Of a stretch of 64,000 nucleotides of DNA, positions 1 to 13,835 are shown one piece after another. Numbering within the stretch: the first letter of the stretch is position 1; every line of letters begins with the position of its first letter. This DNA comes from Hypericum androsaemum. Lineage: Eukaryota > Streptophyta > Magnoliopsida > Malpighiales > Hypericaceae. A model generated the notes under the pieces. That model was not told the origin of the DNA and did no database searches. It worked only from the letters and a program-made list of their open reading frames with translations. The translations under genes and the position numbers were made by a program. Where the stretch lies: contig OZ023195.1 in the NCBI GenBank assembly GCA_963995505.1, positions 1,942,109 through 2,006,108 on the forward strand. The letters are read 5' to 3'.

Positions 1-356
1 AAAAAAAAATTACAACGAAAAAGAAGCGAAAAACTTACAATTCAACTAAGAGCGAATAAGTTCGCTATTTATATTTAACTCTAACCTACCCAAAAGAACC
101 CAAATGAACCGAACCATTACACTCAATAGTCAATACCCACTCCACTTGCCCTCCTCCATTCTAACCAGAGGCAGCAAAACTTACTAGCCAAAATATTGTA
201 GCTATCCTGGTTAACTTTTTTTTGTTGGTCAAACTATCCTGGTTAACTTGATACCCTTAGGATGAATATGTGTATGCTGCAACTGACAATTGAACGCATT
301 TGAGAGGTTTGAGCCTTGTCGGGTCAGATATATCGTGTCAGACAAAACTCTCGCTA
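1..356. repeat. Direct repeat, copy 1 (runs off the left edge)
   Basis: This stretch is almost identical to 2,487-2,842. It begins inside a truncated LINE-like 3' end in reverse orientation; the target duplicate ACACTCAATAGTCAAT is at 119-134. Similarity stops after ACTCTCGCTA at about 356. Because both copies contain the same retroposon insertion, the segment was duplicated after that insertion. No gene is visible in it. Confidence 0.85.
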
Positions 357-762
357 GATATAATTTTTGAATATTATTTATTTATTTTTTTGTTAGTTAA
401 TTGTTATTTTTTTGGGTAGTTAATTGTTAGTTGGAATTTGAAAGACCATAAGAGGTGTTTGTGTGCTAAGGTATAAAATACATAATAGAGCTGAGATCAA
501 TCATAAACTAACCCTTTGGTTGGTAGGAAGGAAACATAACATAGTAGAGAAAGTGGGAGGACAAATAATTTTTCATTGTTTGGATAATGGAAAAAAATGG
601 AGAGAATGGAAAGTTGAGGAAAATAAACGTTGTTACAATATAGGCCCACCATATCACTCTTCACTAATGTATATTTGTATACCAAATATTTATATGCTAT
701 AGCCTCCATTAATAGGTTATAAAAAATAATTAATCTATAATATAATAAATATATTGAATATA
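357..762. other. AT-rich intergenic sequence
   Basis: The stretch is AT-rich with short T runs and no recognisable gene. The two overlapping 70-80 codon frames at 463-709 have no family features. Confidence 0.6.
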
Positions 763-924
763 TCTTACTATAATAAAATAAATCTCTTTTTTAGGTGGTT
801 TAGTATCACAGAGTAAAAATGTCAAAATTATCACTTTAGTTAAATCGTACCGATAATTAATAGTAATTAGTAAGTAATAATACATTGTTTAAAAAGATAC
901 ATAAGTAAAATAGAGATATATTGG

Positions 925-1233
925 CTACGTCAAGAGAGCTGCAACTGTGGTGGTTCGCGAGGAGGAGTAAGTCGGTGTCGAGGGGCTCGCATTTGACTGC
1001 AGGGAAGCACCAAAAGAGTTGGAGGGAGCAGGTCCGGAGGTGGTTTTCGGTGAGCGCCCGGAGAAGATGGGAAAAGGTGATGGCGGCTGCGCGAAAGAGT
1101 AGTGAAGGAGCTGGATGGCTTGGCTAGGGGGGAGCTCCAATAGGGCAGTGAAGGAGGAAGAGGACATCAAAATGACATCGCTTTGGATCCCAGAGATGAG
1201 GTGGTGGATGTCGTCGTCCTCCAGAAGCTCCAT
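925..1233 (-). pseudogene. GC-rich gene fragment inside Helitron 1, possibly bHLH N-terminal region
   Basis: An open stretch of about 100 codons reads on the minus strand. It includes SFTALLELPPSQAIQLLHYS, which resembles the N-terminal motif of some plant bHLH transcription factors (a leucine-rich stretch followed by an ELPP-type motif). No basic or helix-loop-helix region is present. Its GC content is clearly higher than its surroundings, and it sits between Helitron ends, so it is probably captured host DNA. The bHLH reading is tentative. Confidence 0.35.
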
Positions 1234-1599
1234 GTCCTTGCCAAATTACAATTACGCCCTTGGGGAAGGAGAAAATGGTAATTTAATCTCCTCCCGAAGT
1301 AGTATATATTAATTAATTTTTTAAGGAGCGAAAAAGTGAAAAGAGAAAATATGGCTCCTTTGTTTGGTCAAAAGGAAGGGAAGTTAGAGGGTGCCTTTGT
1401 TTTTTTTTTCCAGAGAAAGAGTTTGTTAATATATTTAAGGGTAGAAAAAGGGAAAGGAAGAAGGGTTGGGAAAGGAGAGAAAGGAAGGAGTAATAAATAA
1501 TAATGGGGTTATTTAGAGTAAAGGAAAAATAATGTCGTTTTCTTTATGTTGTACTAAAAGCTACAAGGGGGCAAATGGTCGATTCGTGTCTCATCAGGT

Positions 1600-2061
1600 C
1601 ACCTTGTGAAAAAAGATATAGGTTCGAAAGACATGTCTTATTTTGATTTTTTTCTATTCGGGAATGGACATCCTTTGGCAAATGACATGATAAAGATTCG
1701 AGATGATATGGTCATACCATGGTCTGGTAAATATTCAGTGTCTCAACTGATAGATGATATTTTTTCTGACTTGGCATATAATTCTAAGAACGAGATTACT
1801 TAGTTAATAGAACACTGATCACACCATTGAATGAGCATGCCGAGAAGTTAAATGATCGAGTTGTTAGTATATTTTTTGAACATGTCTTCAGTGATGGTCA
1901 ATTGTACGATGTCTTTCATTTCAAGCAAGAACACTAAGATTTCAGTTAAGAGATGTGATGTTGTCGATAAAATTAGAACATTTACAAAAATATGTTGTGT
2001 ACAAAAAAGTTATTATGACGTCTTAGGTAAATTGAGGAGCACCTTATTCATGTTCAACTAA
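1600..2061 (+). pseudogene. Helitron PIF1-like helicase fragments
   Basis: Broken frames carry words of the Helitron helicase domain. DDMVIPWSGKYSVSQLIDDI is visible near 1,700-1,760. A piece reading like ITPLNEHAEKLNDRVV follows near 1,815-1,865, and one like EHVFSDGQLYDV near 1,876-1,912. The intervening catalytic part is deleted and frames shift between the pieces. It is the remnant of the transposon's own RepHel gene, not a host PIF1 gene. Confidence 0.75.
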
Positions 2062-2450
2062 AAAAAAATCAATAAATGATATATTTTGCGGGTTTTGAAA
2101 TAGAACAGCACTCGCGTCGCGCGTGCTTATTTGCTAGTATTGATAAAGTAAAGTTGCTAAAGAAGATGCAGAATATACTGCAAAATTTTGAATTTTTTTC
2201 CCTCAAACCTACCTCACAAGTAGCCTTGAGCATGTAATAAAAGTAAAAAAATGACAAAATTCTCTATACCAAATTTTCTCTATAAAAGTAAAAAGTATCA
2301 TACCAAGAAAAATGGAAAAACTCCAAGACCGTGTGGTGTGCAATTCCGGACCCTGTATCTGATCCATCACCCTTGGCCTTTCTATTGGCACCACCAATGC
2401 TATTGTAATTGAACAAACTTAGGCCGGAAACGTGACACTCAATAGTCAAT

Positions 2451-2602
2451 TTTTTTAAATAAGTAAATGTACTTTATTAAAGAACAAAAAAAATTACAAC
2501 GAAAAGGAAGCGAAAAACTTACAATTCAACTAAGAGCGAATAAGTTCGCTATTTATATTTAACTCTAACCTACCCAAAAGAACCCAAATGAACCGAACCA
2601 TT
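2451..2602 (-). mobile_element. 5'-truncated LINE-like insertion with 16-bp target duplication
   Basis: A T-rich start and a polyadenylation-like reverse TTTATT sit between two exact copies of ACACTCAATAGTCAAT (2,435-2,450 and 2,603-2,618). The 152-bp insert therefore looks like the 3' end of a minus-oriented non-LTR retrotransposon or SINE. The same insert also starts the window. Confidence 0.75.
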
Positions 2603-2842
2603 ACACTCAATAGTCAATACCCACTCCACTTGCCCTCCTCCATTCTAACCAGAGGCAGCAAAACTTACTAGCCAAAATATTGTAGCTATCCTGGTTAACT
2701 TTTTTTTGTTGGTCAAACTATCCTGGTTAACTTGATACCCTTAGGATGAATATGTGTATGCTGCAACTGACAATTGAACGCATTTGAGAGGTTTGAGCCT
2801 TGTCGGGTCAGATATATCGTGTCAGACAAAACTCTCGCTATC
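2487..2842. repeat. Direct repeat, copy 2
   Basis: Near-identical to 1-356, with only a few substitutions (for example GAAAAGGAAG against GAAAAAGAAG). The copies are about 2.49 kb apart, and Helitron 1 lies between them. Confidence 0.85.
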
Positions 2843-3525
2843 AATTTTTTTTGGCATAACCCCTTTAGACGTTGTCGTTTTGTTCTCTTTCTACAAGGGT
2901 TGTTCAAAGACCAACCACTTTCATGTTAACTTGTGCATGTTGCTCCCAATTGAATCTCAACAAAAATCTTCTTTTCAGAGAGTTCTCATATGCTCTGATT
3001 ATTTTTATTGCAACAATATTGTGCTTCTAAGCAGTGTCTATTTTGATAGTATTTAAGAGAGAAAGCAACTTTATCAATATACATGCTGCAGTTGCTAAAG
3101 TAAAGTTTGTGCTTCTCTTGTAGAAAAAACCCAAAAAATCTAAGAAGCCAACATTGGGGAGCCAACAATCGGCTACGTCCGAGATGTGAAGCTGGTGATG
3201 GAATACTTTTGCATTTTGTGGTGATTGAAGCATTTAGGTCGAAGATGTGAAGCGGGTGATGGAAGATTTTTGTCTTGCATTTTTTCGAGTGATTGAAGCA
3301 TTTAGATGGTCACTCAGGTGGATATGTTAGATGAAAGATCGTTGTATCCACAAGTTTTGTATAGTTATGATTATCGGATGTGGAAAACAGATATTTGGAT
3401 ATTTATATCGACATGAATATGTAAGGACGATTAACTTTTTCAGATATTTGCTTATATAATGATGAATATCGTAGCAAATGTAAGCAAATATAACAACAAA
3501 TCTCTTACATAAAGTAGAAAGTAAA
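2843..3525. other. AT-rich intergenic sequence
   Basis: There is a short local duplication near 3,180-3,305, where two imperfect copies read GATGTGAAGC-GGTGATGGAA and then GATTGAAGCATTTAG. No gene is recognised. Confidence 0.5.
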
Positions 3526-4015
3526 TTATATTATTCCAATGTGAATAACATACATTGCAATTAACATGACAAATACAAAAGTGCATCTCTTCCATTTAAC
3601 AGTCTCAGATTCTAGCAAGCTGCACTTCTTTTGACTTTTTTGTAATTTCATTCCTATAGCATTAACATCTTCCTTCACCATCTTGAGATTAGTTTCTAAG
3701 TCTAATATACGTTCTTTTTTCTGCTTAATTGATCCTAACAAAAATGGCAACAATTCCGTCCCCCACTTGCAAGTCGGTGGATCAACCCACATGAAAAAAT
3801 TACACATCTTTTTACCACATTCGTCCGACGTTTCCTGTTGTCCTTGCCATTTGTAAGGGCGACTCAAAACCACAACTACAAATCTTAACCTTACTGGAAT
3901 CCATATGGTAGCAGCTGGACAAGAGAGGTTGAGTACAGTAGTTACTGGACGAGAGAGATTGAGGAGAGTTCGACTGTAGCACTTTGACGAGGAAGAGACT
4001 AAGCTCAAACGACAA
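3526..4015 (-). pseudogene. GRF-type zinc-finger protein, frameshifted copy
   Basis: One minus-strand frame reads KICSCGFESPLQMARTTGNV (near 3,820-3,890). A second frame continues with CNFFMWVDPPTCKW and a heptad-like segment (LDLETNLKMVKEDVNAIGMK), then a C-terminal hydrophobic segment (CTFVFVMLIAMYVIHIGII). This order (CxCG, about 30 residues, CxFFxWxD, coiled coil, C-terminal membrane anchor) matches small plant GRF zinc-finger proteins, which are common and often carried by transposons. The domain is split between two frames, so this copy is probably not functional. A sequencing indel is the alternative. Confidence 0.55.
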
Positions 4016-4495
4016 CAGCTTGACGAAGAGACGGTTTGACAGAAGAGGCGACGGCTTGAAGAAGAGGGGAGGTAGAGGGAGCTGAAGTCTGTTGCTGGAG
4101 TTGGGAGCTTGGGATCGATGTCACTTTAAGAGGCGAGGAAGAGGGAGAGGGAGTCGAGGTCGAGAGGAAGAGAGACTGAGTGGGTTAGAAAATGAGAGGT
4201 TAGGGTTTTGATTTGGGTGTTTTTGAATATATAAAGGAGGGATATTTGAAAAATAATACAAAAGTAAGGGATTGAAAGCATATTAAAATCAACCCATATA
4301 AATAATGCCAAGCGGGATTAAAAAAATCTGATGTGGTCGTTTGTTGGTTCAGAGTGAAATTTGGCTCGGGGAGCTATCCGAGTCTAAAAGTAATACGAGG
4401 GTACATACCACAAGATTTAAATGGTCGTTTTTCAACCACAAGATCATATCTCAAAAATTGTAAAACTACAAGGTATAAAAGTAGACTTTTCTCTA
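4016..4495. other. Intergenic sequence between GRF fragment and Helitron 2
   Basis: GA-rich sequence at 4,016-4,190 continues upstream of the GRF pseudogene and may be its decayed 5' region. The rest is AT-rich, and no gene is seen. Confidence 0.5.
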
Positions 4496-4589
4496 TCTTA
4501 CTATAATAAAAGAAATTATCTTTTTAGGCGGTTTGGTGTCACATATAGAAAGTACAGTTTTACCCTCGAGCATAAGCCAACAAGTACAA

Positions 4590-4740
4590 CACCCTCGTAG
4601 GATCTTACCGTGCGTTGAGGAAGCGCAAGAATAGGAACGCGCCTTACGTTCCTCCTCCATCGATTCCCTCCAACCGTCTCCTGGCCGGGTACATGGCCTA
4701 CGAGGAAGGGGGAGGAATCGACAACAATGAAAACCGCTGA
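4590..4740 (+). pseudogene. Unidentified GC-rich coding fragment inside Helitron 2
   Basis: One plus-strand frame reads RKRKNRNAPYVPPPSIPSNR and then LLAGYMAYEEGG before a stop. It has no start and no recognised domain. Composition and position between Helitron ends suggest captured host sequence. I do not recognise the source gene. Confidence 0.35.
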
Positions 4741-5469
4741 ATTCAATGGCAATAATTTATACTGCGTACGCTACATCACACAACAGCTCGATCCCTATAT
4801 ATACACAAGGAGAGAGACATGTATAAGAGATTCTATATGGATCAAGGGAATTGAGTTAATTACCCATCAAAAATTGCTTCAGAAGATGGATCGAAGCTCA
4901 ATAGAGCGATGGAGATAGCGAGAATGGAGATTAATGGTGTTTGGGAGATTGCAATGGAAGAGGCGTTTTGGCTTTTTTCAAGTGACAAAAGAAGATCAAA
5001 GTTTTGAGAAAGAAAAGGAAGAGAGAGAGGAAGAGGATGGCTTTATGATTATTTGATCCAATGTCGGTTTACACTTTTTTAAGGACTAATGAGCGGATTA
5101 ATAACGTTGGAATATCAAAACAAATATTTAATATTGTTGTATTTTTAGGAACTCGAGTTCGAGATCTAATTAAATTAAAATAACTCTAATCTAGGTCTTT
5201 ATTTTTTTAGGGGATAATCTAAGTGTTTGTTACTATTGACATGGAAGTATTTAATGTGCACTGATTTGATTTAGCGAATGTACAAATTATAAAGAGGTTT
5301 TTTCTGAGAATAATATATTCTTTATTTTTTTGAGGGAAATTATTTATTCTATATCGAGTGTGGAAAGATTGTCCTTTGTCCTTTATATGTTGCAAAATTT
5401 GCATTAATTTATGCATTTGTATAATAAAGATAGTGCTTATTTTTTCAATAAGAAATTTTCACGATCGAC

Positions 5470-5813
5470 TACTTTCATATCCGAGAACTTTCTATATTTC
5501 ACTTTATGCGCAATGCAAAGATGTACGCACGATACAAGTACCGTTCTATTTCAAAATTCGCACATACGTGCATATTTTATATTTACGATCAATAAAGCAC
5601 AAGGACAAACAATTGAAAACACCGGTATTTATCTGTCTGAACATGTCTTTAGTCATGGGCAGTTGTACGTTGCCCTTTCAAGAGGTGTTTCAAGCAAGAA
5701 TACTAAGGTGTTAGTCAAAAGAGGTGATGTTGCTAATAAAGTTAGAACGATTACAAAATATGTCGTGTACAAAGAAATTTTTATGGCGTCTTGGGTAAAT
5801 AAAAAAATAGTAT
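5470..5813 (+). pseudogene. Helitron helicase C-terminal remnant
   Basis: The frame reads INKAQGQTIENTGIYLSEHV and FSHGQLYVALSRGVSSKNTK. These are the C-terminal motifs of Helitron PIF1-like helicases: the INKxQGQT motif followed by GQLYVALSR, helicase motifs V and VI. The frame is open to TAG at about 5,813 but has no upstream Walker motifs. It is better preserved than the homologous remnant in Helitron 1. Confidence 0.8.
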
Positions 5814-5932
5814 AATTAAATATTAAGAGAGCATATTATTCATGTACAGTTTAAAAACGAAAATCAATAAACAATATATTTTGCGAGTTTTGAAACAGAA
5901 TGGTACTTGCATCGCACGTGCGTATTTGTTAG

Positions 5933-6958
5933 TATAAAATAATGATAATGATAAATACATAATAGTTATAACAGTCAATTATCTATTAAAAGTTATTTGG
6001 CAAACCATGCTAACAGAAATCAAACGATTTTAAAGAACCCATTGTTCGTGGCGATGATCTAATACAAAAGTTTTTTTTTCCAAAACAAAAATCCAACATC
6101 AACAGATTTATATCATGGTTTCCAGAAAATCGACCCGGATATTTCCCGTCTTCCGGATCAACCAGTAGGATCACTAGTAGGATCATCGGTCGGATTACTA
6201 GTCGGACCAATAAATTTTTTAATTTAATGTATATATTATCTATTATATTTAGTGTTAAAAGATAGCAAATAGTTATCAATATTGTCTAATTTTATTGAAA
6301 ATTATAATATATAAGCATCAAAATCATAATTTAACCATTTTCAAAGTATAAAATATATATTTCCAAAAAATTATACAATTTTTGCTGGCCGACCGGTTCA
6401 ATCAGACAAAATTGGATATTCAACGCTATTGACAACCGATTGAACCAGAGGCCGGTTTTGGATTCAATCCCAGCCCGGAGATGGTTCTGAAACTAACCTG
6501 TACGACTGCATTTTTTTAAAATTATGATTTAAATCATAATAAAATTGAAATTAAACATAACCATTAGTAAACTCAAAGGATCATATAAATCCACCCCAAA
6601 TTATGGGCTAACATTTTTCCATTGAACACTTTTAGATTTCTGAGATTAAATTTCCTAAATTTATTCTCATCCAAACATATACTTATTACAATGTAATCCG
6701 TGTGTGAATCCACCATTGGTTACATTTCTCCGTCCAACCAGATCAAGACAATATAATGGGAGCAGCAGCCACCAAAGGTGACCAAAACTCGGCCCAAACT
6801 GAACAACTCTGGGCCCAGTCCAGTTCTCGAACGGTCCAATTTCTCCCCCTACTTTTAACAACCAAAAAAGAAACGTGACCAAAATGGTATTTACCAAAAC
6901 CACGGGACCCTTTTGCAAAAAGAAAAGGTGAAGCCCTCCCTCCCCGAACATAAAATAA
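5933..6958. other. AT-rich intergenic sequence with a copied-looking segment
   Basis: The stretch is mostly AT-rich with no gene. At 6,110-6,500 there are several GGTCGGA/CCGGTT-type words (for example CCGACCGGTTCAATCAGAC), which look like old transposon sequence but without termini I can define. Confidence 0.45.
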
Positions 6959-7265
6959 CGGGGCTGGATTGGGTACGGAATGTCTCCATTCTGGACCGTT
7001 TGGAGTAAAAACACGCGGGGGCTTTTTTTGCAAAAATGCTAAAAAATATAGGGACCAAAATGAAAAAGCCATGCACGCCGATATTGTAAACAGGACATGT
7101 CGCTGTCGCAAACAGAGGCCGGAGTAAAGGCCTGTATCACATAACGGCGCATGCCGGTATCATAATCGGAGCATCCTGGTATCGTAAACGAGAAATGCCA
7201 GCACAGTCCTCCTTCACTCCAAACCGTCCGGAATGATTTTCTTCACTCCGGACCCAATTCATTCG
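6959..7265. mobile_element. Short Mutator-like TIR element with minisatellite core (block I)
   Basis: The left end reads CTGGATTGGGTACGGA. The right end, reversed, reads GAATTGGGTCCGGA, and the inner part GGACCGTTTGGAGT is repeated inverted. Flanks ATAAAATAA and CTAAAATCA agree at 7 of 9 bases, so the target duplication is weak. The core at 7,075-7,200 contains words such as GCATGCCGGTATC of the GGCATG minisatellite family. The element ends about 100 bp before the RRP41L start codon, so it forms much of that gene's upstream region. Confidence 0.6.
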
Positions 7266-7368
7266 CTAAAATCACAGCCGCCACCCGCCTTTGGCGCACA
7301 ATGGTACATCCTTTTTCTGATTTTCTTTTTATTGGTTTAGGAATTCGACGAGGAAGAGAGAGAGGGGG

Positions 7369-8118
7369 ATGGTTTTGGGTGCGAGTCCGAGCATGTACTC
7401 CCCGACTCCGGCGCCACGCCCGCCTATTTTCGAGGCGGACTGGGTCCGGCAGGACGGCTGGGAGTTCTCCTCGTGCCGCCCGGCATTCTTCAGAACCGGT
7501 GTTGTGAACGCTGCCGCAGGGTCTGCTTATGCCGAGTTTGGGAATACGAAGGTCATCGTGTGGGTTTTCGGGCCACGAGAGAGTAAGAAAGCCATGATGT
7601 ATAACGACTCGGGCCGCCTCAATTGCAATGTTAGCTACACAACTTTCGCAACCCTGACTCGCGACCAGGGTTCGGACCCGAAAGAGCTCTGTTCCATGCT
7701 TCATAAAGCTTTAGAAAGTGAAATAATGCTGGAACATTTCCCCAAGACCACTGTCGATGTCTTTGCATCGGTGTTGGAATCAGGAGGCAGCGATCTTCCC
7801 GTTGTGATCTCTTGTGCGAACCTGGCACTGGCGGATGCCGGGATCATGATGTACGACCTGGTTACTGGGGTGTTCGTGTCTTGTCTTGGCAAGAACCTCG
7901 TCATCGACCCGGTTCTCGAAGAGGAGAGCTGCCAGGATGGTGGCTTGATGATCACTTGCATGCCTCGTCGGTGCGAGGTCACTCAGCTTCTTGTCACCGG
8001 TGAATGGCCTAATGCTCATCTGAACGAGGCAATGCAGCTGTGCCTCGACGCGTCTTCAAAGCTTGCAGACTTAATGCGGCCATGTCTGGAAGAGTCTGTC
8101 TCAGCATTGCAAGATTAG
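7369..8118 (+). CDS. RRP41L: Exosome-type RNase PH-fold protein, RRP41-like
   Basis: This 249-residue protein belongs to the RNase PH fold. Visible features are the N-terminal CRPAFFRTG, GSAYAEFGNTKVIVWVFGPR (residues about 50-69), NCNVSYTTF, the LESGGSDLPVVISCANLALA segment, and a C-terminal helix with LCLDASSKL. It is closest to plant RRP41L, a cytosolic RRP41/MTR3 relative linked in Arabidopsis to mRNA decay in seedlings. In such ring subunits the fold usually serves RNA threading rather than catalysis. The frame has no introns, and the ATG at 7,369 gives a length close to the family's. Odd: the usual DGR near residue 28 is DGW. It converges with FTSHI2, 330 bp from stop to stop. A second intact, intron-bearing RRP41L elsewhere would make this a retrocopy, although no poly(A) remnant is seen. 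Confidence 0.85.
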   Translation: MVLGASPSMYSPTPAPRPPIFEADWVRQDGWEFSSCRPAFFRTGVVNAAAGSAYAEFGNTKVIVWVFGPRESKKAMMYNDSGRLNCNVSYTTFATLTRDQGSDPKELCSMLHKALESEIMLEHFPKTTVDVFASVLESGGSDLPVVISCANLALADAGIMMYDLVTGVFVSCLGKNLVIDPVLEEESCQDGGLMITCMPRRCEVTQLLVTGEWPNAHLNEAMQLCLDASSKLADLMRPCLEESVSALQD

Positions 8119-8448
8119 AAACAAAAGATGCAGCAGTTCTGAACTTCTGGACCCTTTTTGGCTGTAAATTTTCCTTGCTTTTGTTTCTCATTCGAAGGCA
8201 AGTGATGCATGCAAGTTCATTTCATTTCGGAGAGAAGTTTATCATATCAAGATATAAGATATTATTCATGCGATTATAATCCGTAGTCCGTATAAGACAC
8301 TTGTGTTACCTTGTAAGAAATCAGTCCTTATGCCTAGCAATGAGAGTTGCTATCAGCGAAGGACCTGTTCTTGCACATTCTTGAAACTACCACGAATAAA
8401 CTCGCCGTTGGCACGCGTATCGCAGACTGGCCACCTGTACATCTAGCT
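8119..8448. other. Convergent 3' flanks of RRP41L and FTSHI2
   Basis: These 330 bp contain both 3' UTRs, running toward each other. No separate gene or clear terminator-like structure is visible. Confidence 0.6.
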
Positions 8449-12364
<3,916 letters not shown>

Positions 12365-13190
12365 TTACGGTTAACTCATACAGCTTATTTTATAACTCTT
12401 TTAACCAAAAAATCATTCAACTTAGCTGCAAATGGTCGTCTCTCTCTTTCAACAGTTTGCAGAGGAAATAAGCTATTGAAAGTATGAACAATACTGTGCC
12501 ATCAGACTATGATCTTGCTTATTACAACATCAGGAAGGGTAGTACTATCTGCAGTGACATTAGATTCAGACACTCAGGTCAATAACAGTGTAATAGTAAC
12601 AACAGATTTTGTCTTAGATAGCAACATCTACACAAGAATCCATGTAAAATCAGCAACTCCCTAGCATAGAACATTCAAAACTAACTCTTCAGTTTCCTGT
12701 TAATGAGGCACAACCAACATTTGAAGAATACAAAAGAAGAGACCACCACTTGCTACAGAAGAGACTACTTACCCTATCAAATTGTGCAAGAGATTAAGGC
12801 AAACTTCTTCCTCCCACTGCTACATAAGGGACCACTCAACATTTTGGCTAACAAAAGCCGAAATCCGATAATGAACCGAATTTTTTCCTATACAAAGTTA
12901 ATATGGAGAGTGAAAAAGGCAAGGAGCCTATACAAAGTTAATATTCCTGCGAGGAAGGAGGCAACGACGCACCTGAATTTTTTCCTGAACTCGAATAGTA
13001 CCTGAAATTTCCACAAAAAAGAATAGTAACATGTATGGCACTTGAGTACAGTTTCCTCCTGGCCGGCCTCCCGCGGCAAACTCCAAATGCAACAAGACAA
13101 TACAAACCGGCACGAATAACTTATGTACAAACCAGTTGGACTGGAGATAAAATCTAGGGAAAAGGAGACATGAGTATCATGTAGTTTCAC
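12365..13190. other. FTSHI2 upstream region and intergenic sequence
   Basis: This contains the FTSHI2 promoter and 5' leader, followed by unremarkable intergenic DNA. A small local repeat, CTATACAAAGTTAATAT, occurs near 12,888 and 12,927. The ~100-codon frame at 12,703-13,005 has no family features and is not called. Confidence 0.5.
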
Positions 13191-13635
13191 GTTTTCATAA
13201 CGGAATATCATGTGGTTTCAAATTGGTAATTCAGTCCCCATAGTTTACACAAAATTTTCCGGATAGAATCGGGGCAGCTACCCGCCCATACAGTCATGAA
13301 ACGACGTCATTTTTATCTGACGTGGCGGCCATGCGGCGACCGAGTAGGTTTAATTAATGGTGATGTGTAATTCGGTAAATTACCAAAATAGTCCTTAGTT
13401 ATTTATATTTTTTTAATCCCATCTTTGCTAATTTTTTTCAAAAATCCTTCCTCCTCCATCATCTTCTTCCATTACGACTCCAACCTTCAGACACCAGTTC
13501 TAACCAAGCTTCAATCATCCATATTTCTAGAAGGAAAAAATTCTAGCTATCGTCAATTTATTTCTAGCTAGGTTACACCAAACAAATTCCCTAATTAACA
13601 ACCAAAAAACAGAAATGAAACGAGGAATTAAAAAA
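13190..13635. mobile_element. Left part of a TIR-type element around the RING-CH fragment
   Basis: The words ATCATGTGGTTTCAAATTGG and TTCAGTCCCCATAGTTTAC resemble the terminal regions of Mutator-like elements elsewhere in this window (a string of 'TAGTCCCC'-type words, then GACGTCA/GACGTGG). The matching right end is not found and may have been lost when the copia element inserted at about 13,830. The assignment is by resemblance only. Confidence 0.4.
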
Positions 13636-13835
13636 AGACCTCGCACCCGCGGGCGTTGGAGTTGTTAGCCACTGGAGGAGGCAATCCGGGTGGACGAACT
13701 TGATGCTTCCGAGTCCGACAGATCCGGCAGACGTCTTCCGGGTAGATGGGTGAGGCCGACCTCGAGGAAGGAGACGAAGGAGTGACGGTTGAGCGGGTCC
13801 CACTTGGCGACCTCGAGTCGGATGGTGACTGGCTT
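13636..13835 (-). pseudogene. SUD1/DOA10-type RING-CH fragment, deleted and frameshifted
   Basis: Minus-strand frames read EDVCRICR, then GSIKFVHPDCLLQWL, then after a frame change NNSNARGCEV. These are the start, middle and end of the RING-CH zinc finger of the plant SUD1/CER9 (DOA10-like) ER ubiquitin ligase, where about 15 residues (including one zinc-ligand region) normally separate the first two words. Here they are missing. Upstream is a serine/proline-rich stretch like the normal N-terminus. The fragment is about 200 bp of a gene that normally encodes about 1,100 residues, so it is a captured or translocated piece. Confidence 0.7.

Larger units (their letters stand above)
763..2137 (+). 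mobile_element. Helitron-like element 1, degenerate
   Basis: The left end TCTTACTATAATAAAA follows an A, and the right end TTTGCTAG is followed by a T. This fits the Helitron pattern (5' TC, 3' CTRR, insertion between A and T). A GC-rich segment that could form a hairpin lies just before the right end. The left and right ends match those of a second element at 4,496-5,932, which independently supports the boundaries. The interior has a GC-rich gene-like fragment at about 925-1,300 and pieces of a Helitron helicase at about 1,600-2,060. The element cannot encode a full RepHel protein, so it is non-autonomous or decayed. Confidence 0.75.
4496..5932 (+). mobile_element. Helitron-like element 2, degenerate
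   Basis: The left end TCTTACTATAATAAAA follows an A and matches Helitron 1. The right end reads CGCACGTGCGTATTTGTTAG and is followed by T. It contains the perfect 10-bp palindrome CGCACGTGCG, the expected subterminal hairpin, but the terminal CTAG is changed to TTAG. The interior has a GC-rich segment at 4,560-4,735 and a helicase C-terminal remnant at 5,470-5,813. It has no complete RepHel and is presumably immobile. Confidence 0.75.
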
